A stretch of DNA of 64,000 nt from Flavobacteriaceae bacterium NBU2973. GTDB lineage: Bacteria > Bacteroidota > Bacteroidia > Flavobacteriales > Flavobacteriaceae. The position numbers and the translations under genes are program-made. The DNA is taken from the NCBI GenBank assembly GCA_026162565.1, contig JAOEIQ010000012.1:28308-92307 (forward strand), read 5' to 3'. The notes beneath the pieces are model-generated. The model was given only the letters and a program-made list of their open reading frames with translations, had not been told where the DNA came from and did not search any database. Shown here in pieces: positions 1 through 9,367 of the stretch. Positions within the stretch are counted from its first letter, which is position 1. Each line of letters starts with the position of its first letter.

Positions 1-3000
1 TGGTATTTTTTTGATACATCTTTAAATAACTTACGTGCTTTATCAGTTGCTTTTACTTCGTAATAAGCACCAATGTAAGGTTCTAAAAGGGTATAATAAT
101 TAAAGATATCTACTGGCATTTTTTCCATAGCTAAATCAGCTAACTCTTCTGCCTTATCAAGCTTATCCTCTTTAATTAATTGCTCAATTCCGCGAGCAAT
201 GTTACCTCTGTAAGTAATTCCGTTTCTACGAGTTTCTGTATCATGGTAAATATCAGTTCCGCTATTTCCCCAATCCCAGTTTTTAACCTTGTTATACATC
301 AAATCAGCATCAACTCGTCCCATATCAAATGGATTTGCTCTATCTACTGGTGTTTTTATTGGTACTAACTTATAGCATAAACCATCTAACTGAAGGTAGT
401 CTTTCATCCAAACATAATCCTCGTCTCCAAAAGCGCCTCCAGTAAAGTATATAGGTCGTTTCCAATCGTTATTAGCAACAATATCCAACATTAGTAAGCG
501 ATTTCTATAAATAGCATTACCCTTTATTTTAATATACAAAGTATCTTCAATTTTGTCGGCATCTTCTGGTTTTACAATACCATAATCCAATACGTTTTGT
601 TTATTTACGGGAATACTGATGTTTTCGGTAGGTAAAAAATTAGAATTTATATCCTGCCTTCTAACTTGCCTCATATCAACACCATTTCTTTTGAGTAGAG
701 TGCCATATTTAGCTCTTGGATTATCACTCGAAATAAAGTCTAATACTTGTTTAATATCTAACGTGTCTTGAGAGATGACTTCTTTAATAATATAGTCTCT
801 AGTTCCATGTTTATATTGATCATGCGTTAATTGAGATGGTATAGGATCGCTTTCATAAGCCTTGCGTTTCATTTGATCAATGTACCAATCTGTTTGAAAT
901 AAGCTGGTATTGACAACTCTTACATCTGTGCGCACACCTTCAATTTCTTGTAAATACCATAATGGAAACGAATCATTATCACCAATACTAAACAGAATGG
1001 CATTTTCATCACAAGACTCCAAATACGTTCTTGCCATAGATAAGGCAGTTTTTCTACCAGAACGATCATGGTCATCCCAGTTATTGGCAACTAAAATTCC
1101 AGGAACTAAAACTAAACATGTTAATGTGATAACAGGAACTAACAATTTACTCTTACTAAATTGCCTAAAAGTATTGTAGATAGCGTATACGCCAAACCCA
1201 ATCCAAATAGCAAATACATAAAATGAGCCTACTACAGAATAATCACGTTCTCTAGGTTCAAAAGGTCTAACATTGGTATACACTTGTATGGCTAAACCTG
1301 TAAATAAGAAAAACACCAACAGAACCCAAAACCACTTTTTATCTGTATTGAACAAAAAGAAGAACCCAATTAAACCTAAAATAAGAGGGAGGAAATAATA
1401 AGTGTTTCTGCCTTTGTTGTTTAAAACGTCACTTGGTAAATTGTCTTGAGAAAAACCAAGATGCATTTCGTCTATAAATTTTATACCACTTATCCAATTA
1501 CCATGCATGTCGTACTTACCTTGAATATCATCTTGACGACCTGCAAAATTCCACATAAAATAACGCCAATACATATAGCCAAGTTGATACTCTAATAAGT
1601 AAGCTATATTACTACCAAGAGATGGTTTTTCAATATCTATGATTGATCCAAAGCGCTTTAGAAATTTAGTGTAATCTTCATAGTCAACAAGACCTTGAGC
1701 GACATTGTTTTTGAATTCAGAAACTATTTTTCTGTAGTCATTGTCCATTTGGTAATCAGGCTTCAAGTTAAAGTCTAAATAACCAGTAAACATCATGTAA
1801 TTTTCTGCGTGTTCACCACTCCACATTCTAGGTAAAATCGAAGCATGTTTAGAATTGTAGTTTTGTTTAGCGTCTTTATAATCGTTTACTATAACATACT
1901 CACCTTTTTCTTTATCTTTTTCATATTTAGGTTTGTCATCTATATATGGATTATTCTCATCCAAACCTGAATATTGATCAGTAAATTGAGGTCCATAAAA
2001 CAAATGTGTTTCAGGATATTGCTCTAAATTATAATAAGCTAATAATTCTCTTGCGCTTGACGGATTATTTTCATTAATAACGACATTGGCATTAGCTCGA
2101 ATAGGGAGCATTAACCAAGAAGACGAACCTACAATTACAAACATAATACAGAGTATAGCAGTATTTACATGCTTGTTTTGAAGAGATCTTGTTTTTTTTA
2201 AACCGACATAAAATAATGCAATTAAAACGAATCCTGCGATTATAGAACCAGAATTAAACGGCAATCCAATAGAGTTTACGAAAAATATCTCCGACACACT
2301 AAAGAAGCGTAATATATTTGGAAATAGTAATTTAAAGATAAATAGTAAAACAGCAACTGCAGCTACATTCGCTATTATGAAGTTCTTGATGGTAATATCT
2401 TTATAGTTTTTAAAGTAGTAGATTAATCCAATTGCGGGAATAGTTAATAGTCCCATAAAGTGTACGCCAAAAGACATACCAATTACTAGAGAAATTAATA
2501 TAAGCCATTTATTTCCTCTAGGTTTATTCATGTCAGATTCCCAACGCAATCCAAGATAAAACATTACAGACATTATAAGTGTTGCCATGGCATATACTTC
2601 GGTCTCGGCAGCATTAAACCAAAACGAGTCTGTAAAAGCAAAAGCTAAACTTCCCACAAAAGCACTACCAACAATTGCTTGACCTTGAGAGCCTTCAAGA
2701 TTTGTGTAGCCTACTATTTTTCTTAATAATAATGAAATAGACCAAAACATAAACAAAATAGTAAATGCACTAGATACGGCACTCATCATATTCATAACAA
2801 ACCCAATATTCTCTGGATTACCGAATGCAAAAATTGAGAAAAAAGCTCCTAATATTTGAAATAAAGGCGCTCCTGGTGGATGACCAACTTGTAATTTAGA
2901 TGAGGTTAAAATATACTCTCCTGCATCCCAAAAACTAACAGTAGGCTCTACCGTTAAACTGTATGTAATTAATGCTATTATAAAGGCTAACCAACCTAAA

Positions 3001-3035
3001 ATGGTATTCCATTTCTTGAAGTTGAAATGTGACAT
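1..3035 (-). CDS. Glycosyltransferase family 117 / DUF2723 membrane protein, 3' end cut by window edge
   Basis: The reverse strand is open from the ATG at 3035 to the left edge, giving about 1011 residues with no stop, so the C-terminus is missing. The N-terminal half is a polytopic membrane domain of roughly ten hydrophobic helices, with the motif FWDAGEYILTSSKLQVGHPP near residues 30-50, typical of the DUF2723 family now called GT117. This resembles PMT/ArnT-like lipid-linked sugar transferases, in which an early acidic loop is catalytic. After about residue 430 come large soluble stretches and further helices, and the visible C-terminal part is hydrophilic and helical (TPR-like). The family is widespread in Bacteroidetes, and a role in cell-surface or exported-protein glycosylation is inferred. 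It is transcribed away from the tRNA gene. The DUF2723 assignment is firm; the substrate is unknown. Confidence 0.9.
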   Translation of the reverse strand, partial: MSHFNFKKWNTILGWLAFIIALITYSLTVEPTVSFWDAGEYILTSSKLQVGHPPGAPLFQILGAFFSIFAFGNPENIGFVMNMMSAVSSAFTILFMFWSISLLLRKIVGYTNLEGSQGQAIVGSAFVGSLAFAFTDSFWFNAAETEVYAMATLIMSVMFYLGLRWESDMNKPRGNKWLILISLVIGMSFGVHFMGLLTIPAIGLIYYFKNYKDITIKNFIIANVAAVAVLLFIFKLLFPNILRFFSVSEIFFVNSIGLPFNSGSIIAGFVLIALFYVGLKKTRSLQNKHVNTAILCIMFVIVGSSSWLMLPIRANANVVINENNPSSARELLAYYNLEQYPETHLFYGPQFTDQYSGLDENNPYIDDKPKYEKDKEKGEYVIVNDYKDAKQNYNSKHASILPRMWSGEHAENYMMFTGYLDFNLKPDYQMDNDYRKIVSEFKNNVAQGLVDYEDYTKFLKRFGSIIDIEKPSLGSNIAYLLEYQLGYMYWRYFMWNFAGRQDDIQGKYDMHGNWISGIKFIDEMHLGFSQDNLPSDVLNNKGRNTYYFLPLILGLIGFFFLFNTDKKWFWVLLVFFLFTGLAIQVYTNVRPFEPRERDYSVVGSFYVFAIWIGFGVYAIYNTFRQFSKSKLLVPVITLTCLVLVPGILVANNWDDHDRSGRKTALSMARTYLESCDENAILFSIGDNDSFPLWYLQEIEGVRTDVRVVNTSLFQTDWYIDQMKRKAYESDPIPSQLTHDQYKHGTRDYIIKEVISQDTLDIKQVLDFISSDNPRAKYGTLLKRNGVDMRQVRRQDINSNFLPTENISIPVNKQNVLDYGIVKPEDADKIEDTLYIKIKGNAIYRNRLLMLDIVANNDWKRPIYFTGGAFGDEDYVWMKDYLQLDGLCYKLVPIKTPVDRANPFDMGRVDADLMYNKVKNWDWGNSGTDIYHDTETRRNGITYRGNIARGIEQLIKEDKLDKAEELADLAMEKMPVDIFNYYTLLEPYIGAYYEVKATDKARKLFKDVSKKY

Positions 3036-3139
3036 ATAATCTTTTGTTTAAAAGCTTGGGCGAATTTACTAATAAATCTCATATTCAGAAGATTTTTAAG
3101 TAAACGTTAAGGAATAAGTTTTATTTTCCATTAAAAATG

Positions 3140-3170
3140 TTTGCGCAAATAAAACTTTGTTTTAAATTTG
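3140..3170 (+). promoter_or_regulatory. Bacteroidetes-type promoter of tRNA-Gln
   Basis: TTTG (3140-3143), a 19-nt spacer and TAAATTTG (3163-3170) match the Bacteroidetes TTTG / TAnnTTTG consensus. Transcription would begin near 3177, about 11 nt before the tRNA. Confidence 0.75.
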
Positions 3171-3187
3171 CATCCTCATTTACACAA

Positions 3188-3260
3188 TGGCCTATGGTGT
3201 AACTGGCAACACGTCTGGTTTTGGTCCAGAAGAGTCTAGGTTCGAGCCCTAGTAGGCCAA
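3188..3260 (+). tRNA. tRNA-Gln (anticodon TTG)
   Basis: A full cloverleaf can be folded. The acceptor stem TGGCCTA (3188-3194) pairs with TAGGCCA (3253-3259). The D stem is GTGT/ACAC, the anticodon stem TCTGG/CCAGA encloses loop TTTTGGT with anticodon TTG, and the T arm is CTAGG-TTCGAGC-CCTAG. The weak first pair T1-A72 is a known identity element of bacterial tRNA-Gln and supports the assignment. The discriminator is A3260. CCA is not encoded. A dedicated promoter lies upstream and a terminator downstream, so it is a single-gene unit. Confidence 0.95.
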
Positions 3261-3272
3261 CAAGTAATTTGT

Positions 3273-3304
3273 AATCCCAATTCTTTTTGAGTTGGGATTT
3301 TTTG
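3273..3304 (+). terminator. Rho-independent terminator after tRNA-Gln
   Basis: AATCCCAA (3273-3280) pairs with TTGGGATT (3292-3299) and is followed directly by a T run. It ends the tRNA transcript before the convergent stress-protein gene. Confidence 0.8.
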
Positions 3305-3321
3305 TTTAATTGTGTTCCAGA

Positions 3322-4146
3322 TTATATTTTAAAAGTAATTACAGGTCTATTAGCATGATTAACTAAATCCTCACTGATACTGCCGTTAAAAAAATGGGCA
3401 ATTCCTTGTCTTCCATGTGTGCTAATACCAATCAAATCGGCATTAATGGATTTAGAAAAATTTAAAATACCTTCCTCTACGGTTTCATCATTGTAAATGT
3501 TGATACTATTGTTTTTGTAATTGTAATCTCTAGTAAATTCTTTTATTCTTTCATTTGCTTGAGCAGTAGTAATAAAATTACTGGCAGTTATTACCAATAA
3601 TAGATGTAATTTGGCATCAAAAGATTCTGCCAGTTTAGCTGCTTGTTTATAAGTCTCTCTATTATCTTTATTAAAATCAGATGCAAATACAAAATTATCT
3701 ACTTGGAAGTTTTGATGTTTGTTTTTAATTACTAAAACTGGTACATGAGAATTTCTAACAACTTTTTCAGTATTAGAACCAATAAACATCTCTTTAAAGC
3801 CATCCGCTCCATGAGAGCCCATCACGATCATATCTATCGAGTGATCATTACATATCTCTTTAATATTGCTGAAGCCTTTTTTAAACTCTACAGTTTCATG
3901 TACTGTTATGCCATTCAAATAGTCCTCTTGCATGACATTTTCAAAACGTTTGTGTGCTAGTTTCATAAAAAACATGGCTTCAGGTAATTCACTATGTGAG
4001 CTCAAAGCATCTACTTGATGCAAAGGCAGTTCAAGCATATGCATTAAATAAATTTCAGCGTTATAGTCTCTTGCTATTTGAGCTGCAACTTTTAAAGCAT
4101 TTTCTGCTTCTTCTGAAAAGTCAGTTGGAACAAGAATTTTTTTCAT
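3322..4146 (-). CDS. Universal stress protein, tandem UspA domains
   Basis: This is a cytosolic protein of 274 residues made of two Usp domains (about 1-145 and 150-274), each with the Rossmann-like fold of the family. The first opens with MKKILVPTDFSEEAENAL and carries the ATP-binding pattern G-x2-G-x9-G-S (GSHG...GS, residues about 113-127). The second carries the same pattern with Ser replacing the first Gly (STHG...GS). Two-domain Usp proteins are common in flavobacteria and are linked to stress or starvation survival through nucleotide binding; the exact role here is unknown. The ATG at 4146 gives the canonical Usp N-terminus. It is divergent from the rimP operon across a gap of roughly 100 bp. 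Confidence 0.92.
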   Translation of the reverse strand: MKKILVPTDFSEEAENALKVAAQIARDYNAEIYLMHMLELPLHQVDALSSHSELPEAMFFMKLAHKRFENVMQEDYLNGITVHETVEFKKGFSNIKEICNDHSIDMIVMGSHGADGFKEMFIGSNTEKVVRNSHVPVLVIKNKHQNFQVDNFVFASDFNKDNRETYKQAAKLAESFDAKLHLLLVITASNFITTAQANERIKEFTRDYNYKNNSINIYNDETVEEGILNFSKSINADLIGISTHGRQGIAHFFNGSISEDLVNHANRPVITFKI

Positions 4147-4212
4147 AATAAGTTAGTTTTAGAGAAGACATATTCCTTTAAATTTAAGAATAAAAATTGA
4201 CATAGTAATAAG

Positions 4213-4244
4213 TTGCAGAAATCAATTTAAATGTTGTATATTTG
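4213..4244 (+). promoter_or_regulatory. Predicted promoter of the rimP-nusA-infB operon
   Basis: TATATTTG at 4237-4244 matches TAnnTTTG, with TTG at 4213-4215 about 21 nt upstream serving as the -33 element. Transcription should start near 4250, upstream of the leader hairpin and of the rimP start chosen here. Confidence 0.6.
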
Positions 4245-4268
4245 CAGCGTTGAAAAAGAAATGAAAGT

Positions 4269-4298
4269 AAAAGAGGGGATAAAAAATCCCCTCTTTTT
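4269..4298 (+). terminator. Terminator-like hairpin in the rimP operon leader
   Basis: A perfect 12-bp stem is formed by AAAAGAGGGGAT (4269-4280) and ATCCCCTCTTTT (4286-4297) around an AAAAA loop, with one further T at 4298 before the tract is broken. It lies between the predicted promoter and the rimP ATG at 4309, so it belongs to the leader and does not close an upstream gene. The shape is that of an intrinsic terminator, and attenuation of the operon is a possible use (inference). Confidence 0.6.
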
Positions 4299-4308
4299 AT
4301 ACAAGAAA

Positions 4309-4770
4309 ATGTTAGAAAAAAGAGTTCAAGAATTACTTAATGAAGCATTAGAGAATCGAAGCGATTTGTTTCTAATTTCTTTAACCGTTACATCAGATGC
4401 TGTAATAAAAGTTATAATTGATGGCGATAAAGGTGTTAAGGTCGAAGATTGCATATATGTAAGTAGAGCTATTGAACATGAACTAGATAGAGAAGAGCAA
4501 GATTTTTCTCTAGAGGTTATGTCGGCTGGTGCTTCCGAACCTTTATCAAACATTAGACAGTATTCAAAAAATATTGGTAGAACATTAGAAGTAAAAACAG
4601 AAACCTCTAAAATTGAAGGCGAATTAATAAATGCCGACGATAAAGAGATTATTTTACAATGGAAAGCCAGAGAACCTAAACCAGTTGGTAAAGGAAAAAG
4701 AGTAGTTCAAAAAACAGAAAATATAGCTTACAATACTATAAAAGAAGCTAGAGTAGTGATTAAATTTTAA
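4309..4770 (+). CDS. rimP: Ribosome maturation factor RimP
   Basis: The product is 153 residues and acts in maturation of the 30S subunit. The start MLEKRVQELLNEAL matches the family's N-terminus. The same frame is open further upstream (possible ATGs at 4231 and 4261), but those codons overlap the predicted promoter and leader hairpin, so 4309 is preferred. An N-terminal alpha/beta domain is followed by a C-terminal Sm-like beta domain (about residues 80-153, with VMSAGASEPL at the junction, the usual SPG-like segment). It is the first gene of rimP-nusA-infB, 12 nt before nusA, an order kept in most bacteria. Confidence 0.93.
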   Translation: MLEKRVQELLNEALENRSDLFLISLTVTSDAVIKVIIDGDKGVKVEDCIYVSRAIEHELDREEQDFSLEVMSAGASEPLSNIRQYSKNIGRTLEVKTETSKIEGELINADDKEIILQWKAREPKPVGKGKRVVQKTENIAYNTIKEARVVIKF

Positions 4771-4782
4771 TTCAAGAGAGTT

Positions 4783-6015
4783 ATGGAAAACATTGCACTG
4801 ATTGAGTCATTTTCAGAATTTAAGGACGATAAGTTAATAGATCGTGTAACCTTAATGGCAATATTAGAAGATGTATTAAGAAATGCACTAAAAAAGAAAT
4901 TTGGAGATGATGACAACTTTGATATCATTATCAATCCAGATAAAGGCGATTTAGAAATTTGGAGAAATAGAATAGTTGTGGCAGATGGAGACGTAGAAGA
5001 GCCAAATCAAGAAATCTCATTAACAGAAGCACGTAAAATTGAGCCAGATTTTGAAGTTGGAGAAGATGTGTCTGAAGAAGTGAAACTTGTAGATTTAGGG
5101 CGACGTTCTATTTTGGCTTTGCGTCAAAACTTAATCTCTAAAATTCAAGAGCACGATAATACTAATATATACAAGCAGTTTAAAGATCTTGAAGGAGAAA
5201 TTTATACAGCAGAAGTGCATCACATTCGTCATAGAGCAATCATATTGTTAGATGATGAAGGGAATGAAATTATCTTGCCAAAAGATAAACAAATACCTTC
5301 AGATTTCTTTAGAAAAGGTGAAAACGTTAGAGGTGTTATTGAGAGCGTTGAGTTAAAAGGTAGTAAGCCAGCAATCATTATGTCTAGAACTGCTCCTATG
5401 TTTTTAGAAAAACTATTTGAGCAAGAAATACCTGAAGTTTTTGACGGTCTAATCACCATTAAAAGTGTTGTTAGAATTCCTGGTGAGAAAGCTAAAGTAG
5501 CGGTAGATTCTTATGATGACAGAATTGACCCTGTAGGTGCTTGTGTTGGAATGAAAGGATCACGTATTCATGGTATTGTTCGTGAATTAGGAAACGAAAA
5601 CATAGACGTAATAAACTATACCAATAACTTACAACTATTTATTACTAGAGCGTTGAGTCCAGCAAGAGTTACATCTGTTAAAATAGATGAAGAATCTAAA
5701 AGAGCTGAAGTTATATTACGCCCAGAAGAAGTAAGCAAGGCAATTGGTCGAGGAGGGCATAATATTCGTCTAGCAGGACAATTAACGGGTTATGAAATAG
5801 ATGTGTTTAGAGAAGGAGCAGAAGAAGATGTAGAGCTAACAGAATTCTCTGATGAAATCGATGCTTGGGTTATCGAGGAGTTAGCTAAAATAGGTTTAGA
5901 CACTGCAAAAAGTGTATTAGAACAAGATGTTGATGATCTTGTTAAAAGAACAGATTTAGAAGAAGAAACAATACATGATGTAGTTAGAATTCTAAAAGAA
6001 GAATTCGAAGATTAA
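4783..6015 (+). CDS. nusA: Transcription termination/antitermination factor NusA
   Basis: NusA (410 residues) binds RNA polymerase and nascent RNA and controls pausing, termination and antitermination. The N-terminal RNAP-binding domain spans about residues 1-125, an S1 domain about 130-205 and two KH domains about 230-350. KH signatures include VGMKGSRIHGIVREL and AIGRGGHNIRLA. A short C-terminal helical segment ends in EEFED. The two acidic repeats of the longer proteobacterial NusA are absent, as is usual outside Proteobacteria. It lies between rimP and infB and would also be affected by the leader hairpin upstream of rimP. Confidence 0.97.
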   Translation: MENIALIESFSEFKDDKLIDRVTLMAILEDVLRNALKKKFGDDDNFDIIINPDKGDLEIWRNRIVVADGDVEEPNQEISLTEARKIEPDFEVGEDVSEEVKLVDLGRRSILALRQNLISKIQEHDNTNIYKQFKDLEGEIYTAEVHHIRHRAIILLDDEGNEIILPKDKQIPSDFFRKGENVRGVIESVELKGSKPAIIMSRTAPMFLEKLFEQEIPEVFDGLITIKSVVRIPGEKAKVAVDSYDDRIDPVGACVGMKGSRIHGIVRELGNENIDVINYTNNLQLFITRALSPARVTSVKIDEESKRAEVILRPEEVSKAIGRGGHNIRLAGQLTGYEIDVFREGAEEDVELTEFSDEIDAWVIEELAKIGLDTAKSVLEQDVDDLVKRTDLEEETIHDVVRILKEEFED

Positions 6016-6046
6016 GAAAATTAAAGAGTTATTTTAAAGGCAATTT

Positions 6047-8734
6047 ATGGCTGAAACAATTAGATTAAATAAAGTTTTACGTGAGCTAAACATTTCTTTA
6101 GATCGAGCAGTTGACTTTTTAGAAAGCAAAGGTGTCGAAATAGAGAAGCGTCCAACTACCAAAATTTCCGAGGAAGTTTACCAACTACTTTCCGGAGAGT
6201 TTCAAACAGATGCTACAAAAAAAATGGCATCTCAAGAGGTAAGCGAAGCAAAACTTAAAGAAAAAGAAGAACTTCGTTTAAAACGTGAAAAAGAGCTCGA
6301 AGAAAAACAAAAAGCTGAAGAAGCTAGAGCAAAAGAAAGAGCAAGAGAAGAAGTTGTTAAGGCCAAAGTTGAACTAACTGGACCAAAAAAAGTTGGTACT
6401 ATAGATTTAAATCCAGTTAAAAAAGAAGAGCCTAAAAAAGAAGAAGTTAAGGCAAAAGATGAACAGAAACCTGAACCTAAACCAGAACCTGTAGCTAAAG
6501 AAACTCCTAGAAAAGAATTGGAGCCTAAAAAAGTTATTAAACGCAATGAAGAAGGTGAAGAAATTGTTGAGGAAAAGGTTAAAACACAATACAAAAAACT
6601 ATCTGGTCCAAAAATCGCTGGAGATAAAATTGACTTAAGCCAATTCAATAAACCAAAGAAAAAGAAAGAGGACAAAAAGTCTGATGCAGATTCTAATAAG
6701 AAAAAGCGAAGAAGAATCAGTAAAGTATCAGATAACCCTAGAGTTCAAAGACAGCAAGCAGGAGGTAATAACAACCGAAATAATTCAAGAGGTAAAGGAA
6801 GAAAGTCTGCAGTCGTTAAAGAAGAGCCAAGTGCAGAAGAAGTACAAAAGCAGGTTAGAGAAACACTTGAAAAACTTCAAGGAAAATCTAAAAAAGGAAA
6901 AGCAGCAAAATATAGACGAGAAAAAAGAGATCAGCACAGAGAGCAAAGTGAAAAAGATTTAGAGCTTGCTGCAGCGGAATCTAAAATTCTTAAAGTAACA
7001 GAGTTTGTTACTGCTAGTGAAGTGGCAACAATGATGGACGTTTCTGTTACAAAAATTATTTCTGCATGTATGTCTTTAGGGATGATGGTTACCATGAACC
7101 AACGTCTGGATGCCGAAACCTTATCTATAGTTGCAGAGGAATTTGGCTTTAAAGTAGAATTTGTAACAGCAGATTTAGAAGAATCCATTGAAGAAGAGGT
7201 TGATGCTCCAGAAGATTTAAAACATCGTGCTCCAATAGTCACAGTAATGGGTCACGTAGATCATGGTAAAACATCTTTATTAGATTATATACGTGAAGAA
7301 AATGTAATTGCTGGAGAATCGGGCGGAATTACACAACATATTGGTGCTTATGGTGTTCAGCTTGATAGTGGGCAAAAAATAGCCTTCCTAGATACACCAG
7401 GTCACGAAGCCTTTACAGCCATGCGTGCTCGTGGAGCTCAAGTTACTGATATTGCCATTATTGTTGTAGCTGCCGATGATGATATTATGCCTCAAACTAA
7501 AGAGGCAATTTCACATGCTCAAGCTGCTGGAGTACCAATTGTATTTGCAATTAATAAAATAGATAAGCCTAATGCAAATCCTGATAAGATTAAAGAAGGA
7601 CTTGCAAATATGAATTTATTAGTGGAAGATTGGGGTGGAAAAATACAATCTCATGACATTTCTGCTAAAATGGGAACAGGTGTTAAAGAGCTGCTAGAAA
7701 AGGTTTTACTTGAAGCTGAATTATTAGAACTTACAGCCAATCCAGATAAAAATGCGAAAGGAACAGTTGTAGAAGCATTTTTAGATAAAGGTCGTGGATA
7801 TGTTTCAACAATTTTAGTTCAAGAAGGAACTCTAAAAATAGGAGATTATGTACTTGCTGGTAAAAATAGTGGTAAGGTAAAAGCGATGCATGATGAGCGT
7901 GGTAATGATGTTTTAGAAGCTGGACCATCAACACCTGTATCTATACTAGGTTTAGACGGAGCACCTCAAGCAGGAGATAAGTTTAACGTATTTGCTGATG
8001 AGCGTGAAGCGAAACAAATTGCTGCTAAACGTACACAGTTACAACGTGAACAATCAGTTCGAACTACCAAAACATTAACATTAGATGAAATAGGTAGACG
8101 TATTGCTTTAGGTACATTTAAAGAATTAAATATCATACTTAAAGGTGACGTGGATGGTTCTGTAGAAGCATTAACAGATTCATTCCAGAAGCTATCTACT
8201 GAAGAAATTCAAGTAAATATCATTCATAAAGCCGTAGGAGCCATAACTGAAAGTGATGTGTTGTTAGCTACTGCTTCAGATGCTATTATTATTGGATTTA
8301 ATGTGAGACCAATGGGTAATGCACGTCAAATTGCTGATAAAGAAGAAGTGGATATCAGAATGTACTCAATTATTTATGATGCTATTAATGATCTGAAAGA
8401 TGCGATGGAAGGTATGTTATCTCCAGAACTTAAAGAAGAAATTACGGGTACGGCAGAAATTAGAGAAATATTTAAAGTGTCTAAAATTGGAAGTATCGCT
8501 GGTTGTATGGTTACAAACGGAAAAATATTTAGAAATTCAGGTATTCGATTAATTAGAGATGGTGTGGTAATTTACACTGGAGAATTAGCATCTTTAAAAC
8601 GTTTTAAAGACGACGTTAAGGAAGTTTCTAAAGGATACGATTGTGGTATGCAAGTTAAAAACTACAACGATATTAAAGAAGGCGATATAATTGAAGCTTT
8701 CCAAGAAGTTGAGGTAAAAAAGAAATTAAAATAA
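6047..8734 (+). CDS. infB: Translation initiation factor IF-2
   Basis: IF-2 (895 residues) is the GTPase that places fMet-tRNA on the 30S subunit and promotes subunit joining. An IF2-N helical domain occupies residues 1-50, followed by a Lys/Glu-rich low-complexity region to about residue 300, a second N-terminal subdomain, and the GTPase with G1 GHVDHGKTS (about residue 402), G3 DTPGHEAF and G4 NKID. Beta-barrel domains II and III and the C-terminal fMet-tRNA-binding domain complete it. The charged linker explains the long antisense open frames in this area. It is the last gene of the operon and a strong terminator follows. Confidence 0.98.
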   Translation: MAETIRLNKVLRELNISLDRAVDFLESKGVEIEKRPTTKISEEVYQLLSGEFQTDATKKMASQEVSEAKLKEKEELRLKREKELEEKQKAEEARAKERAREEVVKAKVELTGPKKVGTIDLNPVKKEEPKKEEVKAKDEQKPEPKPEPVAKETPRKELEPKKVIKRNEEGEEIVEEKVKTQYKKLSGPKIAGDKIDLSQFNKPKKKKEDKKSDADSNKKKRRRISKVSDNPRVQRQQAGGNNNRNNSRGKGRKSAVVKEEPSAEEVQKQVRETLEKLQGKSKKGKAAKYRREKRDQHREQSEKDLELAAAESKILKVTEFVTASEVATMMDVSVTKIISACMSLGMMVTMNQRLDAETLSIVAEEFGFKVEFVTADLEESIEEEVDAPEDLKHRAPIVTVMGHVDHGKTSLLDYIREENVIAGESGGITQHIGAYGVQLDSGQKIAFLDTPGHEAFTAMRARGAQVTDIAIIVVAADDDIMPQTKEAISHAQAAGVPIVFAINKIDKPNANPDKIKEGLANMNLLVEDWGGKIQSHDISAKMGTGVKELLEKVLLEAELLELTANPDKNAKGTVVEAFLDKGRGYVSTILVQEGTLKIGDYVLAGKNSGKVKAMHDERGNDVLEAGPSTPVSILGLDGAPQAGDKFNVFADEREAKQIAAKRTQLQREQSVRTTKTLTLDEIGRRIALGTFKELNIILKGDVDGSVEALTDSFQKLSTEEIQVNIIHKAVGAITESDVLLATASDAIIIGFNVRPMGNARQIADKEEVDIRMYSIIYDAINDLKDAMEGMLSPELKEEITGTAEIREIFKVSKIGSIAGCMVTNGKIFRNSGIRLIRDGVVIYTGELASLKRFKDDVKEVSKGYDCGMQVKNYNDIKEGDIIEAFQEVEVKKKLK

Positions 8735-8750
8735 CAACCTTATTTATACC

Positions 8751-8782
8751 AAAAAGCGACTCGAAAAGAGTCGCTTTTTTTT
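8751..8782 (+). terminator. Bidirectional terminator between infB and the SPOR gene
   Basis: AAAAAGCGACTC (8751-8762) pairs with GAGTCGCTTTTT (8768-8779) around a 5-nt loop, with an A tract on the left and a T tract on the right. It can stop infB transcripts and those of the convergent minus-strand gene. Confidence 0.85.
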
Positions 8783-8802
8783 ATGTAGTTTATGTAATAA
8801 AC

Positions 8803-9195
8803 TTATCTATCTTTTTTCGGATTTAGAATAAAAGCATTGCTAAATTCTCGCTTAATTCTTAGTAACGCACGATCAGCTTCTAATTGCGATTTAAAACGGC
8901 CAACTCTTATTTTGTAATAAGGTGTTTCATAAGTTATGTCAACAGGAAAACCAGCATAAGTATTTAAAAATTTTTCTTTAGCAGCATCAGCACCAGATCG
9001 ATTTCCGGAGTAGATCTGAATGGATAATAAGTTTAAAGATTTTCCAGACTTATTAACCTCTTTTTTTAATTCTAAAAGTTCAGTGATTTGAGGGTCTTGG
9101 TTTACTTGTATAGTTGCATCTTGAGCAGTAACTATATGGCAGATAAAAAGGCTAAATATAGCTGTGTAAACTAATGTTTTTAACGAATACTTCAT
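8803..9195 (-). CDS. Exported SPOR-domain protein
   Basis: This protein of 130 residues has a signal peptide (cleavage after about FICHIVTAQ) and a C-terminal SPOR domain from about residue 55. SPOR domains bind denuded glycan strands of septal peptidoglycan. Visible hallmarks are the beta-strand start LLSIQIYSG, the helix rich in Ala/Lys, and YYKIRVGRFKSQLEADRAL before a last strand. It is short, essentially signal peptide plus linker plus one SPOR domain. It converges on infB and diverges from the respiratory operon. Periplasmic location is clear; the specific cell-wall role is inferred. Confidence 0.85.
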   Translation of the reverse strand: MKYSLKTLVYTAIFSLFICHIVTAQDATIQVNQDPQITELLELKKEVNKSGKSLNLLSIQIYSGNRSGADAAKEKFLNTYAGFPVDITYETPYYKIRVGRFKSQLEADRALLRIKREFSNAFILNPKKDR

Positions 9196-9323
9196 AGTTT
9201 CAATATGTTAACTTTTGCAAATGTAAATTATATTAACTGAATCTCTTGTTGTTTTATTATTTAGAACGTTTATAAATTAGAAATTAACAGTTCACTAACA
9301 TTTCCAAAATAAACTTTATATCT

Positions 9324-9331
9324 TACTTTTG
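9324..9331 (+). promoter_or_regulatory. Predicted -7 element of the act-cox operon
   Basis: TACTTTTG matches TAnnTTTG 37 nt before the actA ATG. No clear TTTG lies at -33, so the call rests on the -7 box alone. Confidence 0.5.
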
Positions 9332-9367
9332 CGTGAGATTTTATAACCGACTTTTTCGATTAATTAT

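Noticed and set aside
180..1179. Plus-strand frames inside the DUF2723 gene
   Set aside because: The minus-strand gene is continuous and recognisable through this area; the plus frames are antisense shadows.
6232..6675. Long open frame on the minus strand inside infB
   Set aside because: It is a shadow of the Lys/Glu-rich low-complexity region of IF-2; its translation is Ser/Phe-rich with no domain.
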